Shown in pieces: positions 1 through 6,621 of a stretch of DNA of 10,279 nt. Source of the DNA: an uncultured Ventosimonas sp. (GTDB lineage Bacteria > Pseudomonadota > Gammaproteobacteria > Pseudomonadales > Pseudomonadaceae); assembly GCA_945283395.1 (NCBI GenBank), contig CALYQH010000023.1, positions 1 to 10,279 on the forward strand, in the 5' to 3' direction. Under the pieces are notes generated by a model. The model searched no databases and had not been told where the DNA came from. It saw only the letters and a program-made list of their open reading frames with translations. The number at the start of each line of letters is the position of its first letter. Position 1 is the first letter of the stretch. The position numbers and the translations under genes were made by a program.

Positions 1-224
1 TGGGGGAAGCTAAAATCAATCCAGAAACAGGTATTGTTTTTAATATGACCCCTTCTCCAGGCGGTACATCATGTTTAGGTAATGCTGAAAAAGATATGTA
101 TCTTATTGCCAAATACTTAAATTGCACTATAGATAAAAAAGCTTTTGAAGAAGAATTACTTAGTGGGGAAGTTGAATTAAGAGAAATTGATCGTCCTTCT
201 GAAAATTCTCTTGCCGAAGTTTAA
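1..224 (+). CDS. FAD-dependent oxidoreductase, probable malate:quinone oxidoreductase, C-terminal end
   Basis: Only the last 73 residues are present; the reading frame begins at base 3 and ends at TAA 222-224. The fragment has a TPSPGGTSCLGNAEKD stretch followed by a charged helical tail rich in Glu. From memory, a SPGxTxCLxNA segment near the C-terminus is typical of DAO-fold FAD oxidoreductases of the Helicobacter/Campylobacter type of malate:quinone oxidoreductase. That enzyme oxidises malate to oxaloacetate at the inner face of the cytoplasmic membrane and passes electrons to quinone. The classical E. coli/Pseudomonas Mqo ends in a different motif (LLGASPGAST), so this would be the other branch. 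The FAD-binding N-terminus lies outside the window, so a related 2-hydroxyacid oxidase cannot be excluded. A strong terminator follows 10 bases after the stop, so the gene is probably the last in its transcript. Confidence 0.6.
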   Translation, partial: GEAKINPETGIVFNMTPSPGGTSCLGNAEKDMYLIAKYLNCTIDKKAFEEELLSGEVELREIDRPSENSLAEV

Positions 225-234
225 TCTTTATTTA

Positions 235-269
235 CTAAAAAACTGCTTAATAGCGGTTTTTTAGTTTTT
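235..269 (+). terminator. Rho-independent terminator of the upstream oxidoreductase gene
   Basis: A 12-bp stem pairs bases 235-246 (CTAAAAAACTGC) with 253-264 (GCGGTTTTTTAG). The only non-Watson-Crick pair is one U-G wobble. The loop is TTAATA (247-252) and five T follow at 265-269. The A-tract on the left and T-tract on the right would also let it work, less well, in the reverse direction. It lies 10 bases after the oxidoreductase stop codon and separates that gene from the lipoprotein gene. Confidence 0.85.
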
Positions 270-337
270 AAGATACAAATAATAGCTTACATGTTAATAT
301 GTTTGCTTTATTGATAGTCATTGAATGAAATAACTTT

Positions 338-961
338 ATGTCTACTGGAAAGCTCCTTATTCCTGTCATCTTATTTACTATTATTACTGGCTGTGCTGAT
401 AACCCTCCTAAAAATCTTGATAATATTTGTAGTATCTACAAAGAAAAACGTTATTGGTATAAAGCTTCTCTTAATACTGAACGAAAATGGGGAGTTCCTC
501 CGCAAATCCCTATGGCTTTTATACACCAAGAATCAAAATATAATGGTACGTCATTACCTCCACGCAAATATATTTTGTGGATTATACCATGGGGAAGAGT
601 TTCTAGTTCTTATGGCTTTGCCCAAGCACAAACTCCGGTGTGGAATGAATATATAAAAGATACAGGTAACTCTACTGCTAAGCGTAATAACTTTGCAGAT
701 AGTATAGATTTCATAGGATGGTTTATGGATAAAACCTATAGAACTAATAAAATATATAAATGGGATTCTTACAGCCAATATCTCAACTACCATGAAGGAT
801 GGGGAGGATATAGACGTAAAACCTATAATAATAAACCTTGGTTAATAGGAGTAGCTCGCAAGGTTCAAACACGAGCCAATAACTATGGCAGTCAATATAA
901 ATCTTGTAAAGAAGATTTAATGAAACCACAAAGTATTTGGGAATGGATTTTTGGCATATAA
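338..961 (+). CDS. Lipoprotein with lytic transglycosylase (SLT) domain
   Basis: This 207-residue protein has a short N-terminal hydrophobic segment (residues 5-18) ending in a lipobox, ITGC, with Cys19 as the expected lipidated residue. Residue +2 is Ala, not Asp, which predicts sorting to the outer membrane. The mature part shows the SLT/lysozyme-like pattern: a catalytic-Glu motif IHQES (Glu65), a YGFAQ motif (92-96) in place of the usual G-x-M-Q, and YLNYHEGWGGY (148-158) in place of the usual AYNAG. The likely role is non-hydrolytic cleavage of peptidoglycan glycan strands, producing 1,6-anhydro-MurNAc ends. Two Cys (31 and 190) could form a disulphide. The region between Glu65 and YGFAQ is longer than in classical Slt/MltC-type domains and is rich in aromatic residues and Pro. 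From memory, similar small lipoproteins occur in Pseudomonas. ATG 338 is the only start in frame after the stop at 326-328, and its Shine-Dalgarno is weak. It is flanked by a terminator and a long gap, so it is probably monocistronic. Confidence 0.85.
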   Translation: MSTGKLLIPVILFTIITGCADNPPKNLDNICSIYKEKRYWYKASLNTERKWGVPPQIPMAFIHQESKYNGTSLPPRKYILWIIPWGRVSSSYGFAQAQTPVWNEYIKDTGNSTAKRNNFADSIDFIGWFMDKTYRTNKIYKWDSYSQYLNYHEGWGGYRRKTYNNKPWLIGVARKVQTRANNYGSQYKSCKEDLMKPQSIWEWIFGI

Positions 962-1300
962 GTGTTCATTTTTTTCATCAGTTATGGGATAAAGCAAAAA
1001 TAGCCATATCCATTGCTCGCTTAAAAGGTAAAAGATTTATTGTAAAACTAACCATAGTTAGAATTCATAATTTATTTTAGTAAAAACAACTATTTTCTAC
1101 TTAATACAACACAACATCAAATAAGCTAATAAATTAATAGTTACTATGATATTAACAAATCAGAATAATTTAGAAAGGCATATTGCAATTAGAATCATTA
1201 GTTTTGATACTTAATTTTAAATTACATTAACTATAGCTGAACAATTACATTGTAATTAATAAAGCATACCAATAACCTTACTTTGAATATGTCTCTATTA

Positions 1301-1329
1301 TTGACAACTAATAATAAACAAGTTTAAAT
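1301..1329 (+). promoter_or_regulatory. Candidate sigma70 promoter for the yhiI-rbbA-yhhJ operon
   Basis: A perfect -35 hexamer TTGACA (1301-1306) is followed, after 17 bases, by TTAAAT (1324-1329), which matches four of six positions of TATAAT. Transcription would begin near 1336, leaving a leader of about 95 bases before the yhiI start. It is the best promoter match in the gap, but AT-rich DNA yields chance -10 elements, so the call rests mainly on the -35 box and spacing. Confidence 0.45.
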
Positions 1330-1380
1330 ACAAGTAAGTATGTAATTAAACGATTTTTACACAGCCAGTTAGTTTCAACG

Positions 1381-1398
1381 TAGTTAATGGCTTAACTA
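1381..1398. promoter_or_regulatory. Perfect 18-bp dyad in the yhiI leader, possible operator or leader hairpin
   Basis: TAGTTAA (1381-1387) and TTAACTA (1392-1398) are exact inverted copies separated by TGGC. The dyad lies downstream of the candidate promoter and 32 bases before the yhiI ATG. That position suits a repressor operator acting as a roadblock, or a small hairpin in the mRNA leader. No regulator gene is next to it. Seven-bp AT-rich arms can arise by chance, so function is uncertain. Confidence 0.35.
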
Positions 1399-1430
1399 AT
1401 AATCCCCTCTAAAAACAGAGATTAGGTAGT

Positions 1431-2516
1431 ATGAAACTGTCAATAAAAAAAATAGCATGGGTCATTATCATTATTATTGTTGTTTGCTTAATAAGTTTAC
1501 TTATTTGGAAACAATTGAAAGCCGATGGGCCTGGTGAAGGGTTTAGCGGCGGAAATGGTCGCATTGAGGCTACTGAAATAAATATTTCTGCAAAACTTGC
1601 TGCCCGTATTGATAAAATTTTAGTAAAAGAAGGGGATTTTGTTGAGAAAGGTCAACCATTGGTTAAAATGGAAACTAATGTTCTTGAACAACAACTTAAT
1701 GAGGCTAATGCGCAACGCCAACAAGCTATCAGTAATGAAGCTAATGCTAAAGCTCAACTAGCTTTACGAATTAGCGATAAAGCTTCTGCGGAAGCTGTTG
1801 TATTACAAAGACAGAGTGATCTTGATGCTGCCACTAGAAGACTAAGAAGGTCAGCCCCACTTCACAAACAAGGAGCAGTCTCCGTACAAATTTATGACGA
1901 TGATAATGCAAAGTATAATAGTGCCAAAGCGGCTGTTACCTCTGCAAAAGCACAGGTAGATGTAGCTCAAGCAGCAATTGAAGCTGCCCAAGCTAGTGTT
2001 GACAGCGCCAAGGCTGCCATTAAAGCAAGTGAAGCTACTATTGCTCGTATACAAACAGATATTGATGATAGTACGCTAATTTCTACTGTCCATGGACGTG
2101 TTCAGTACAAAATTTCTGAACCAGGCGAAGTGATGGGTGCTGGTGGAAAGGTGCTAAATGTAGTGGATTTAAATGATGTTTATCTTACTTTTTTCCTACC
2201 TGAGACTGTAGCAGGTAAAGTCAAATTAGGACAAGAAGTACGTATGATCCTCGATGTTATGCCTGGTCAAGCCATACCTGCTTACGTTTCATATGTAGCA
2301 AGTGTAGCCCAATTTACCCCAAAAACTGTAGAAACCCAAGTTGAACGCCAAAAACTAATGTTCAGAGTAAAAGCCCAAATTAAACCTGAACTATTAAATT
2401 GCTATTTCAAAAACATCAAAACAGGTGTACCTGGTGTTGCTTGGATAAAATTGGATTCCCAAATAGATTGGCCAGGTTCATTATCTAATTTAGTTCCCAT
2501 GTGCTCTAATAATTAG
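1431..2516 (+). CDS. yhiI: YhiI-like periplasmic adaptor (HlyD/MFP family) of an ABC exporter
   Basis: This 361-residue membrane-fusion protein should link the inner-membrane ABC exporter encoded by the next two genes to an outer-membrane channel. A Lys-rich start is followed by one membrane anchor (about 9-26). Next comes the first half of a lipoyl-like domain (about 43-80, with [16 protein letters not shown]). A long Ala/Gln-rich coiled-coil hairpin (about 84-212) follows, then the second lipoyl half (about 216-247, with [19 protein letters not shown]). The C-terminal beta-barrel part holds [19 protein letters not shown] (293-311) and TGVPGVAW (331-338), the segments I associate with YhiI/YbhG-type adaptors. 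E. coli YhiI is about 355 residues, so the length fits. ATG 1431 has AGG at 1424-1426. The gene heads a three-gene operon and ends 8 bases before rbbA. The substrate is unknown; drug or toxic amphiphile efflux is inference. Confidence 0.9.
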   Translation: MKLSIKKIAWVIIIIIVVCLISLLIWKQLKADGPGEGFSGGNGRIEATEINISAKLAARIDKILVKEGDFVEKGQPLVKMETNVLEQQLNEANAQRQQAISNEANAKAQLALRISDKASAEAVVLQRQSDLDAATRRLRRSAPLHKQGAVSVQIYDDDNAKYNSAKAAVTSAKAQVDVAQAAIEAAQASVDSAKAAIKASEATIARIQTDIDDSTLISTVHGRVQYKISEPGEVMGAGGKVLNVVDLNDVYLTFFLPETVAGKVKLGQEVRMILDVMPGQAIPAYVSYVASVAQFTPKTVETQVERQKLMFRVKAQIKPELLNCYFKNIKTGVPGVAWIKLDSQIDWPGSLSNLVPMCSNN

Positions 2517-2524
2517 AGATACTT

Positions 2525-5278
2525 ATGAGCAAATCTATAGATTTTAGTAATAATGTAGTAGAAATTACTGACGTTAGCTTACGCTATGGCAAAACTCAAG
2601 CGTTAGATAATATTAGTATCAATATCCCAGCTCAACTCATGATAGGCATGATAGGCCCCGATGGAGTAGGTAAATCAAGCTTACTTTCTTTAATAGCTGG
2701 AGCCCAAGTTATCCAACAAGGTACGGTACTAGTGTTGGGAGGTGATATGCGTATTGAGGAGCATCGTACTAACGTTTGCTCACGCATTGCTTATATGCCA
2801 CAAGGATTAGGTAAAAACCTCTACCCTACTCTATCTGTAGAAGAAAATTTACAATTCTTTGCCCGTCTATTCGGTCATAATGCAGCTGAAAGGCGAAAAC
2901 GAATTGATGAACTTACTAAAAGTACTGGACTTTATTCTTTTTTAGCTAGGCCTGCTGGCAAATTATCTGGGGGTATGAAACAAAAACTTGGGCTTTGTTC
3001 AGCTCTTATCCATGACCCTGATTTACTGATTCTTGATGAACCTACCACCGGAGTAGACCCTCTTTCTCGTTCCCAATTCTGGGATATGATTAACAATATA
3101 CGTAAACAACGTCCACAAATGAGCGTCATAGTAGCTACTGCTTATATGGATGAGGCTCAACGTTTTGACTGGCTAATAGCAATGGATGCTGGCAAATTAC
3201 TAGCTACTGGTAAGCCAAACGAACTTCTAGCGAAAACGCATAAAGATTCATTAGAAGCAGCTTTTATCGAACTAATGCCTAATGAAAAGAAACAAGATTA
3301 TGAGCCTGTTAGTATACCTCCTCTCAAGCTAGATGAAAAAACACCAGTTGCTATAGAGGCAAAAGGCTTAACGCAACGTTTTGGTCAGTTTGTTGCAGTA
3401 GATCATGTTAACTTTCGTATTTTACAAGGGGAAATTTTTGGGTTTTTAGGTTCTAATGGTTGTGGTAAATCTACTACCATGAAAATGTTAACAGGATTAC
3501 TAGCTGCAACCGAGGGCCAAGCATGGTTATTTGGCAAAGAAATAGATGCACATGACATTAATACCCGTAAAAAGTTAGGTTATATGTCGCAAGCGTTCTC
3601 TCTTTATAGCGAATTGACGGTTAAACAAAATCTTGTGCTTCATGCTAGATTATTTGGGGTAGCTGAAGAAAAGATTCCTGTGCGAATTAATGAAATGCTC
3701 ACTCGTTTTGACCTTGCATCAGTGGCAGATAGTCTACCTGAAAATATTCCTTTGGGAGTTAGACAAAGGTTATCTTTAGCTGTTGCCGTTATTCATAGTC
3801 CTGCCATTCTTATTTTAGATGAACCTACTTCTGGAGTAGACCCAATTGCACGAGATAATTTCTGGCGATTACTGATAGAACTATCTCGTAAAGACAATGT
3901 AACCATTTTTATTACTACCCACTTTATGAATGAGGCAGAACGCTGTGATCGTATCTCGCTCATGCATGCTGGAAAAGTATTAGACAGCGATTCGCCAGCT
4001 AAACTGATAGAAAAACGACATGCTCCAACATTAGAAAAAGCTTTTATTGAATATTTATTAGATGCAGGTGCTGGAACCGAGGAGGCCAATCAAGCTGATA
4101 CGGAACAAACTCCTATTGTAGCTAGTACTACAACTATCCACCAAAAGCCTTCTCTCTTTAGCTTCAATAGATTGATAGGTTGTATGTGGCGCGAATCGCT
4201 AGAACTGCGTCGTGACCCTATTCGTGCAACTTTAGCACTACTAGGTGCGGCTATTCTCATGCTGGTAATGGGCTATGGCATTACTATGGATGTTGAAAAT
4301 CTTAAGTTTGCTGTATTCGACCAAGATCAAACCGGTATTAGTAGAAACTATACTTTAAATATTGCTGGGTCTCGTTATTTTATTGAAAAACCTCCTATCA
4401 AAAGCCAGCAAGAAATGGAACAACGACTTCGCAGTGGTGATATTACTTTAGCTATTTATATTCCCCCTAATTTTGGCCGAAAAATAGATAGAGGCGATCA
4501 AGCAGAAGTTGGCGTATGGGTAGATGGTGCTATGCCAATGCGAGCTGAAACTATAAGAGGCTATGTACAAGGGATGCATGGTGGTTGGTTACAACAGCAA
4601 GCTAGAGAAAGACAGGGTAATGACACCAAAGAGATGGCAACCATTGTTACTCGTTATCGTTACAATCCTGATGTCAAAAGTTTACCTGCAATGGTACCTG
4701 CTGTCATGCCATTACTACTTCTTATGATACCAGCTATGCTTTCAGCATTATCCATTGTAAGGGAAAAGGAATTAGGTTCTATTATCAATCTTTATGTAAC
4801 ACCGATGTCTCGTATAGAATTTATGGTAGGCAAGCAGATACCTTATGTAATACTGGCGATGTTTAGCTTTTTTATACTTATTCTTATGTCTATCACTATT
4901 TTTGGAGTACCTATTAAAGGAAGTTTCTTTACCCTTTGTTTAGCTATGTTGATCTACTCTATTATTTCCACTAGTTATGGGCTTTTAGCTTCTAGTGTGA
5001 CACGTAGTCAAGTAGCCGTTCTTTTCTTGACGGTCATAGCTACTTTAGTACCAGCAGTTCAATTTGCAGGGCTCATTAATCCTGTTTCTTCACTTGAAGG
5101 CATTGGACGTTTCATAGGGGAAAATTTTCCTACTACCTATATGTTGATGATTAGTCGTGGCGTTTTTAACAAAGCTCTTAATTTGTCAGATCTTTATCAC
5201 TTTATCAATATACTGTTAATTATGATACCTATCATCTTAGGTGGTAGTATTTTACTACTGAAAAAACAGGATAGCTGA
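2525..5278 (+). CDS. rbbA: RbbA-like fused ABC transporter: two ATPase domains plus ABC-2 permease
   Basis: At 917 residues this is close to E. coli RbbA (911), reported there as a ribosome-associated ATPase, though its operon points to export. ATPase domain 1 (about 11-250) has Walker A GPDGVGKS (44-51), Q-loop Gln93, signature LSGGM (147-151) and Walker B LLILDEP (167-173). At the switch position it has TAY (205-207) instead of a His. ATPase domain 2 (about 275-510) has Walker A GSNGCGKS (309-316), Gln356, a degenerate signature PLGVRQRL (409-416), Walker B LILDEP (429-434) and switch His466. A linker (about 511-545) leads to an ABC-2 permease: one membrane span (about 567-584), a large periplasmic domain (about 590-715), then five to six spans (about 720-912) with the conserved REKELGSI segment (746-753). 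The gene starts 8 bases after yhiI and stops 3 bases before yhhJ, so translation is probably coupled. E. coli RbbA, as I recall it, has the same pair of atypical motifs. Confidence 0.93.
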   Translation: MSKSIDFSNNVVEITDVSLRYGKTQALDNISINIPAQLMIGMIGPDGVGKSSLLSLIAGAQVIQQGTVLVLGGDMRIEEHRTNVCSRIAYMPQGLGKNLYPTLSVEENLQFFARLFGHNAAERRKRIDELTKSTGLYSFLARPAGKLSGGMKQKLGLCSALIHDPDLLILDEPTTGVDPLSRSQFWDMINNIRKQRPQMSVIVATAYMDEAQRFDWLIAMDAGKLLATGKPNELLAKTHKDSLEAAFIELMPNEKKQDYEPVSIPPLKLDEKTPVAIEAKGLTQRFGQFVAVDHVNFRILQGEIFGFLGSNGCGKSTTMKMLTGLLAATEGQAWLFGKEIDAHDINTRKKLGYMSQAFSLYSELTVKQNLVLHARLFGVAEEKIPVRINEMLTRFDLASVADSLPENIPLGVRQRLSLAVAVIHSPAILILDEPTSGVDPIARDNFWRLLIELSRKDNVTIFITTHFMNEAERCDRISLMHAGKVLDSDSPAKLIEKRHAPTLEKAFIEYLLDAGAGTEEANQADTEQTPIVASTTTIHQKPSLFSFNRLIGCMWRESLELRRDPIRATLALLGAAILMLVMGYGITMDVENLKFAVFDQDQTGISRNYTLNIAGSRYFIEKPPIKSQQEMEQRLRSGDITLAIYIPPNFGRKIDRGDQAEVGVWVDGAMPMRAETIRGYVQGMHGGWLQQQARERQGNDTKEMATIVTRYRYNPDVKSLPAMVPAVMPLLLLMIPAMLSALSIVREKELGSIINLYVTPMSRIEFMVGKQIPYVILAMFSFFILILMSITIFGVPIKGSFFTLCLAMLIYSIISTSYGLLASSVTRSQVAVLFLTVIATLVPAVQFAGLINPVSSLEGIGRFIGENFPTTYMLMISRGVFNKALNLSDLYHFINILLIMIPIILGGSILLLKKQDS

Positions 5279-5281
5279 TCT

Positions 5282-6406
5282 ATGCAAAAATTAACTAATA
5301 TTTATCGGCTAGGCGTTAAAGAATTATGGGGGTTAATACGTGACCCTGTGATGTTAATATTGATTTGCTACTGTTTTACTGTATCTATCTATAGTGCCGC
5401 AACAGCTATTCCTGACTCACTGAACCTAGCTTCAATTGCAATTGTTGATGAGGATGACTCTCCACTTTCCAGACAAATTATCAAAGCCTTTTATCCACCA
5501 CTGTTCAACCAAGCGACTAAAATTTCATTGCATGAAATGGATACGGGTATGGATGGAGATAAGTTTACTTTCGTACTTAATATTCCACCTAACTTTCAGA
5601 GAGATGTACTTAAAGGTCAAGCTCCCGATGTACAGCTTAATGTTGATGCTACTAGAATGAGCCAAGCCTTCACAGGGAATGGCTATATTCAACAAATAGT
5701 TACGGGTGAAGTCAATGAGTTTGTGCAAAGGTATCGTTCAAGTGATATTCAACCTATTAATTTAACACTTCATACGAGCTTCAACCCTAACCTTGCCCGT
5801 TCATGGTTTGGCTCGGTAATGGAAATCATAAATATGGTAACTACTCTCGCCATTATACTAACTGGAGCAGCTTTGATGCGAGAGAGAGAAAGAGGTACTA
5901 TTGAACATTTGTTAGCTATGCCTATTACTCCGTTTGAAATTATGACTTCTAAAGTTTGGTCAATGGGCTTAGTTGTATTAATAGCTACCGCATGCTCAAT
6001 AGCTTTAGTGGTTAGATGGGCATTACACGTCCCTATTGCGGGTTCTATATCTTTATTTTTATGCGGTGCTACTCTACATCTCTTTGCTACCACCTCAATT
6101 GGCATCTTCTTAGCAACAATAGCAAGATCTATGGCTCAATTTGGCATTTTACTTATTCTAATTTTACTTCCCTTACAAATGCTGTCAGGAGGAAGTACTC
6201 CCCGTGAAAGTATGCCAGAATTTGTACAAAATGTTATGCTATTAGCTCCAACTACTCACTTCGTAGATTTAGGGCAAGCTATTTTATATCGTGGCGCAGG
6301 TATAGAAACTGTATGGAAGCCTTTCCTTTGTTTATTTCTTATAGGAATAGTCTTTTTCGTATTTGCTCTGACTAGATTCAGAAAAACTATTAGCCAAATG
6401 GCCTAA
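5282..6406 (+). CDS. yhhJ: YhhJ-like ABC-2 family permease of the exporter
   Basis: This 374-residue inner-membrane permease matches the length of E. coli YhhJ (about 375). It has one N-terminal span (about 22-42), a soluble periplasmic domain (about 45-175) containing VLNIPPNF (98-105), then five hydrophobic spans (about 180-198, 226-246, 254-279, 286-302 and 345-363). RERERGTIEHLLAMPI (200-215) is the hallmark cytoplasmic coupling segment of ABC-2 permeases. The same layout occurs in the C-terminal third of the RbbA-like protein, so the two probably pair as a pseudo-dimer driven by RbbA's two ATPase domains. The ATG lies 3 bases after the rbbA stop; AGGA at 5268-5271 inside the rbbA end may serve as ribosome-binding site. 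It is the last gene of the operon; no outer-membrane factor gene follows, so a TolC-type channel must come from elsewhere. Confidence 0.92.
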   Translation: MQKLTNIYRLGVKELWGLIRDPVMLILICYCFTVSIYSAATAIPDSLNLASIAIVDEDDSPLSRQIIKAFYPPLFNQATKISLHEMDTGMDGDKFTFVLNIPPNFQRDVLKGQAPDVQLNVDATRMSQAFTGNGYIQQIVTGEVNEFVQRYRSSDIQPINLTLHTSFNPNLARSWFGSVMEIINMVTTLAIILTGAALMRERERGTIEHLLAMPITPFEIMTSKVWSMGLVVLIATACSIALVVRWALHVPIAGSISLFLCGATLHLFATTSIGIFLATIARSMAQFGILLILILLPLQMLSGGSTPRESMPEFVQNVMLLAPTTHFVDLGQAILYRGAGIETVWKPFLCLFLIGIVFFVFALTRFRKTISQMA

Positions 6407-6412
6407 TATTTT

Positions 6413-6457
6413 CTAGCTATCAGTTTAAATATTGTTTGTTTTAGATAGCCTAGTTTT
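6413..6457 (+). terminator. Possible weak terminator after yhhJ
   Basis: CTAGCTATC (6413-6421) pairs with GATAGCCTAG (6444-6453) through nine base pairs with one bulged C. The loop is long, about 22 bases, and TTTT follows at 6454-6457. It begins 7 bases after the yhhJ stop, where a terminator is expected. The long loop and short T-run make it weak. The rest of the 215-base convergent gap to wbpM holds no gene; a smaller bulged hairpin lies at 6476-6496. Confidence 0.35.
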
Positions 6458-6621
6458 AATAATATCAATAGTCCTAGATCTCATAACATTGAGTCTAAGA
6501 AGCTATAATTTAATTAGCCTAACATTATCTTTTAATTGTTTAATAAAAATGAAAGTATTTAATTCAAATTAGCAATTGCCATTCGTACATACGCATTTTC
6601 TTAACTAACATCATAAACCAC

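Larger units (their letters stand above)
962..1430. other. 469-base intergenic region upstream of the yhiI-rbbA-yhhJ operon
   Basis: The region is strongly AT-rich with stops in all frames. I see no recognisable gene, RNA or mobile element. Its left end contains the tail of a 45-codon open frame (943-1080) that overlaps the lipoprotein gene and matches nothing I know. Its right end holds a sigma70-like promoter (1301-1329), a perfect dyad (1381-1398) and an AGG Shine-Dalgarno (1424-1426) for yhiI. No clear terminator hairpin follows the lipoprotein gene. Confidence 0.6.

Noticed and set aside
321..656. 111-codon frame starting with TTG and encoding a hydrophobic N-terminus
   Set aside because: It overlaps the lipoprotein gene in another frame, starts with TTG, and shows no family pattern. 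The lipoprotein frame has a lipobox and catalytic motifs.
1321..1351. GTTTAA...TTAAAC inverted arms spanning the candidate -10 region
   Set aside because: Only six AT-rich base pairs, and the inner ATAC/GTAT pair is off-centre, so the element is not truly symmetric.
3793..4089. 98-codon reverse-strand frame inside rbbA
   Set aside because: It lies opposite the conserved second ATPase domain, and its composition is explained by the complementary codons.
2525..5278. Possibility that the long ABC gene is an artefactual fusion or assembly error
   Set aside because: The two ATPase domains plus permease layout and the length match known RbbA proteins.
5770..6105. 111-codon reverse-strand frame inside yhhJ
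   Set aside because: Antisense shadow of a well-supported permease; no ribosome site, promoter or recognisable motif.
6476..6496. Bulged hairpin AGA-t-CTCA/TGAG-TCT in the convergent gap as a wbpM terminator
   Set aside because: Seven pairs with a bulge and no adequate T-run on either strand; it is also more than 120 bases past the wbpM stop.
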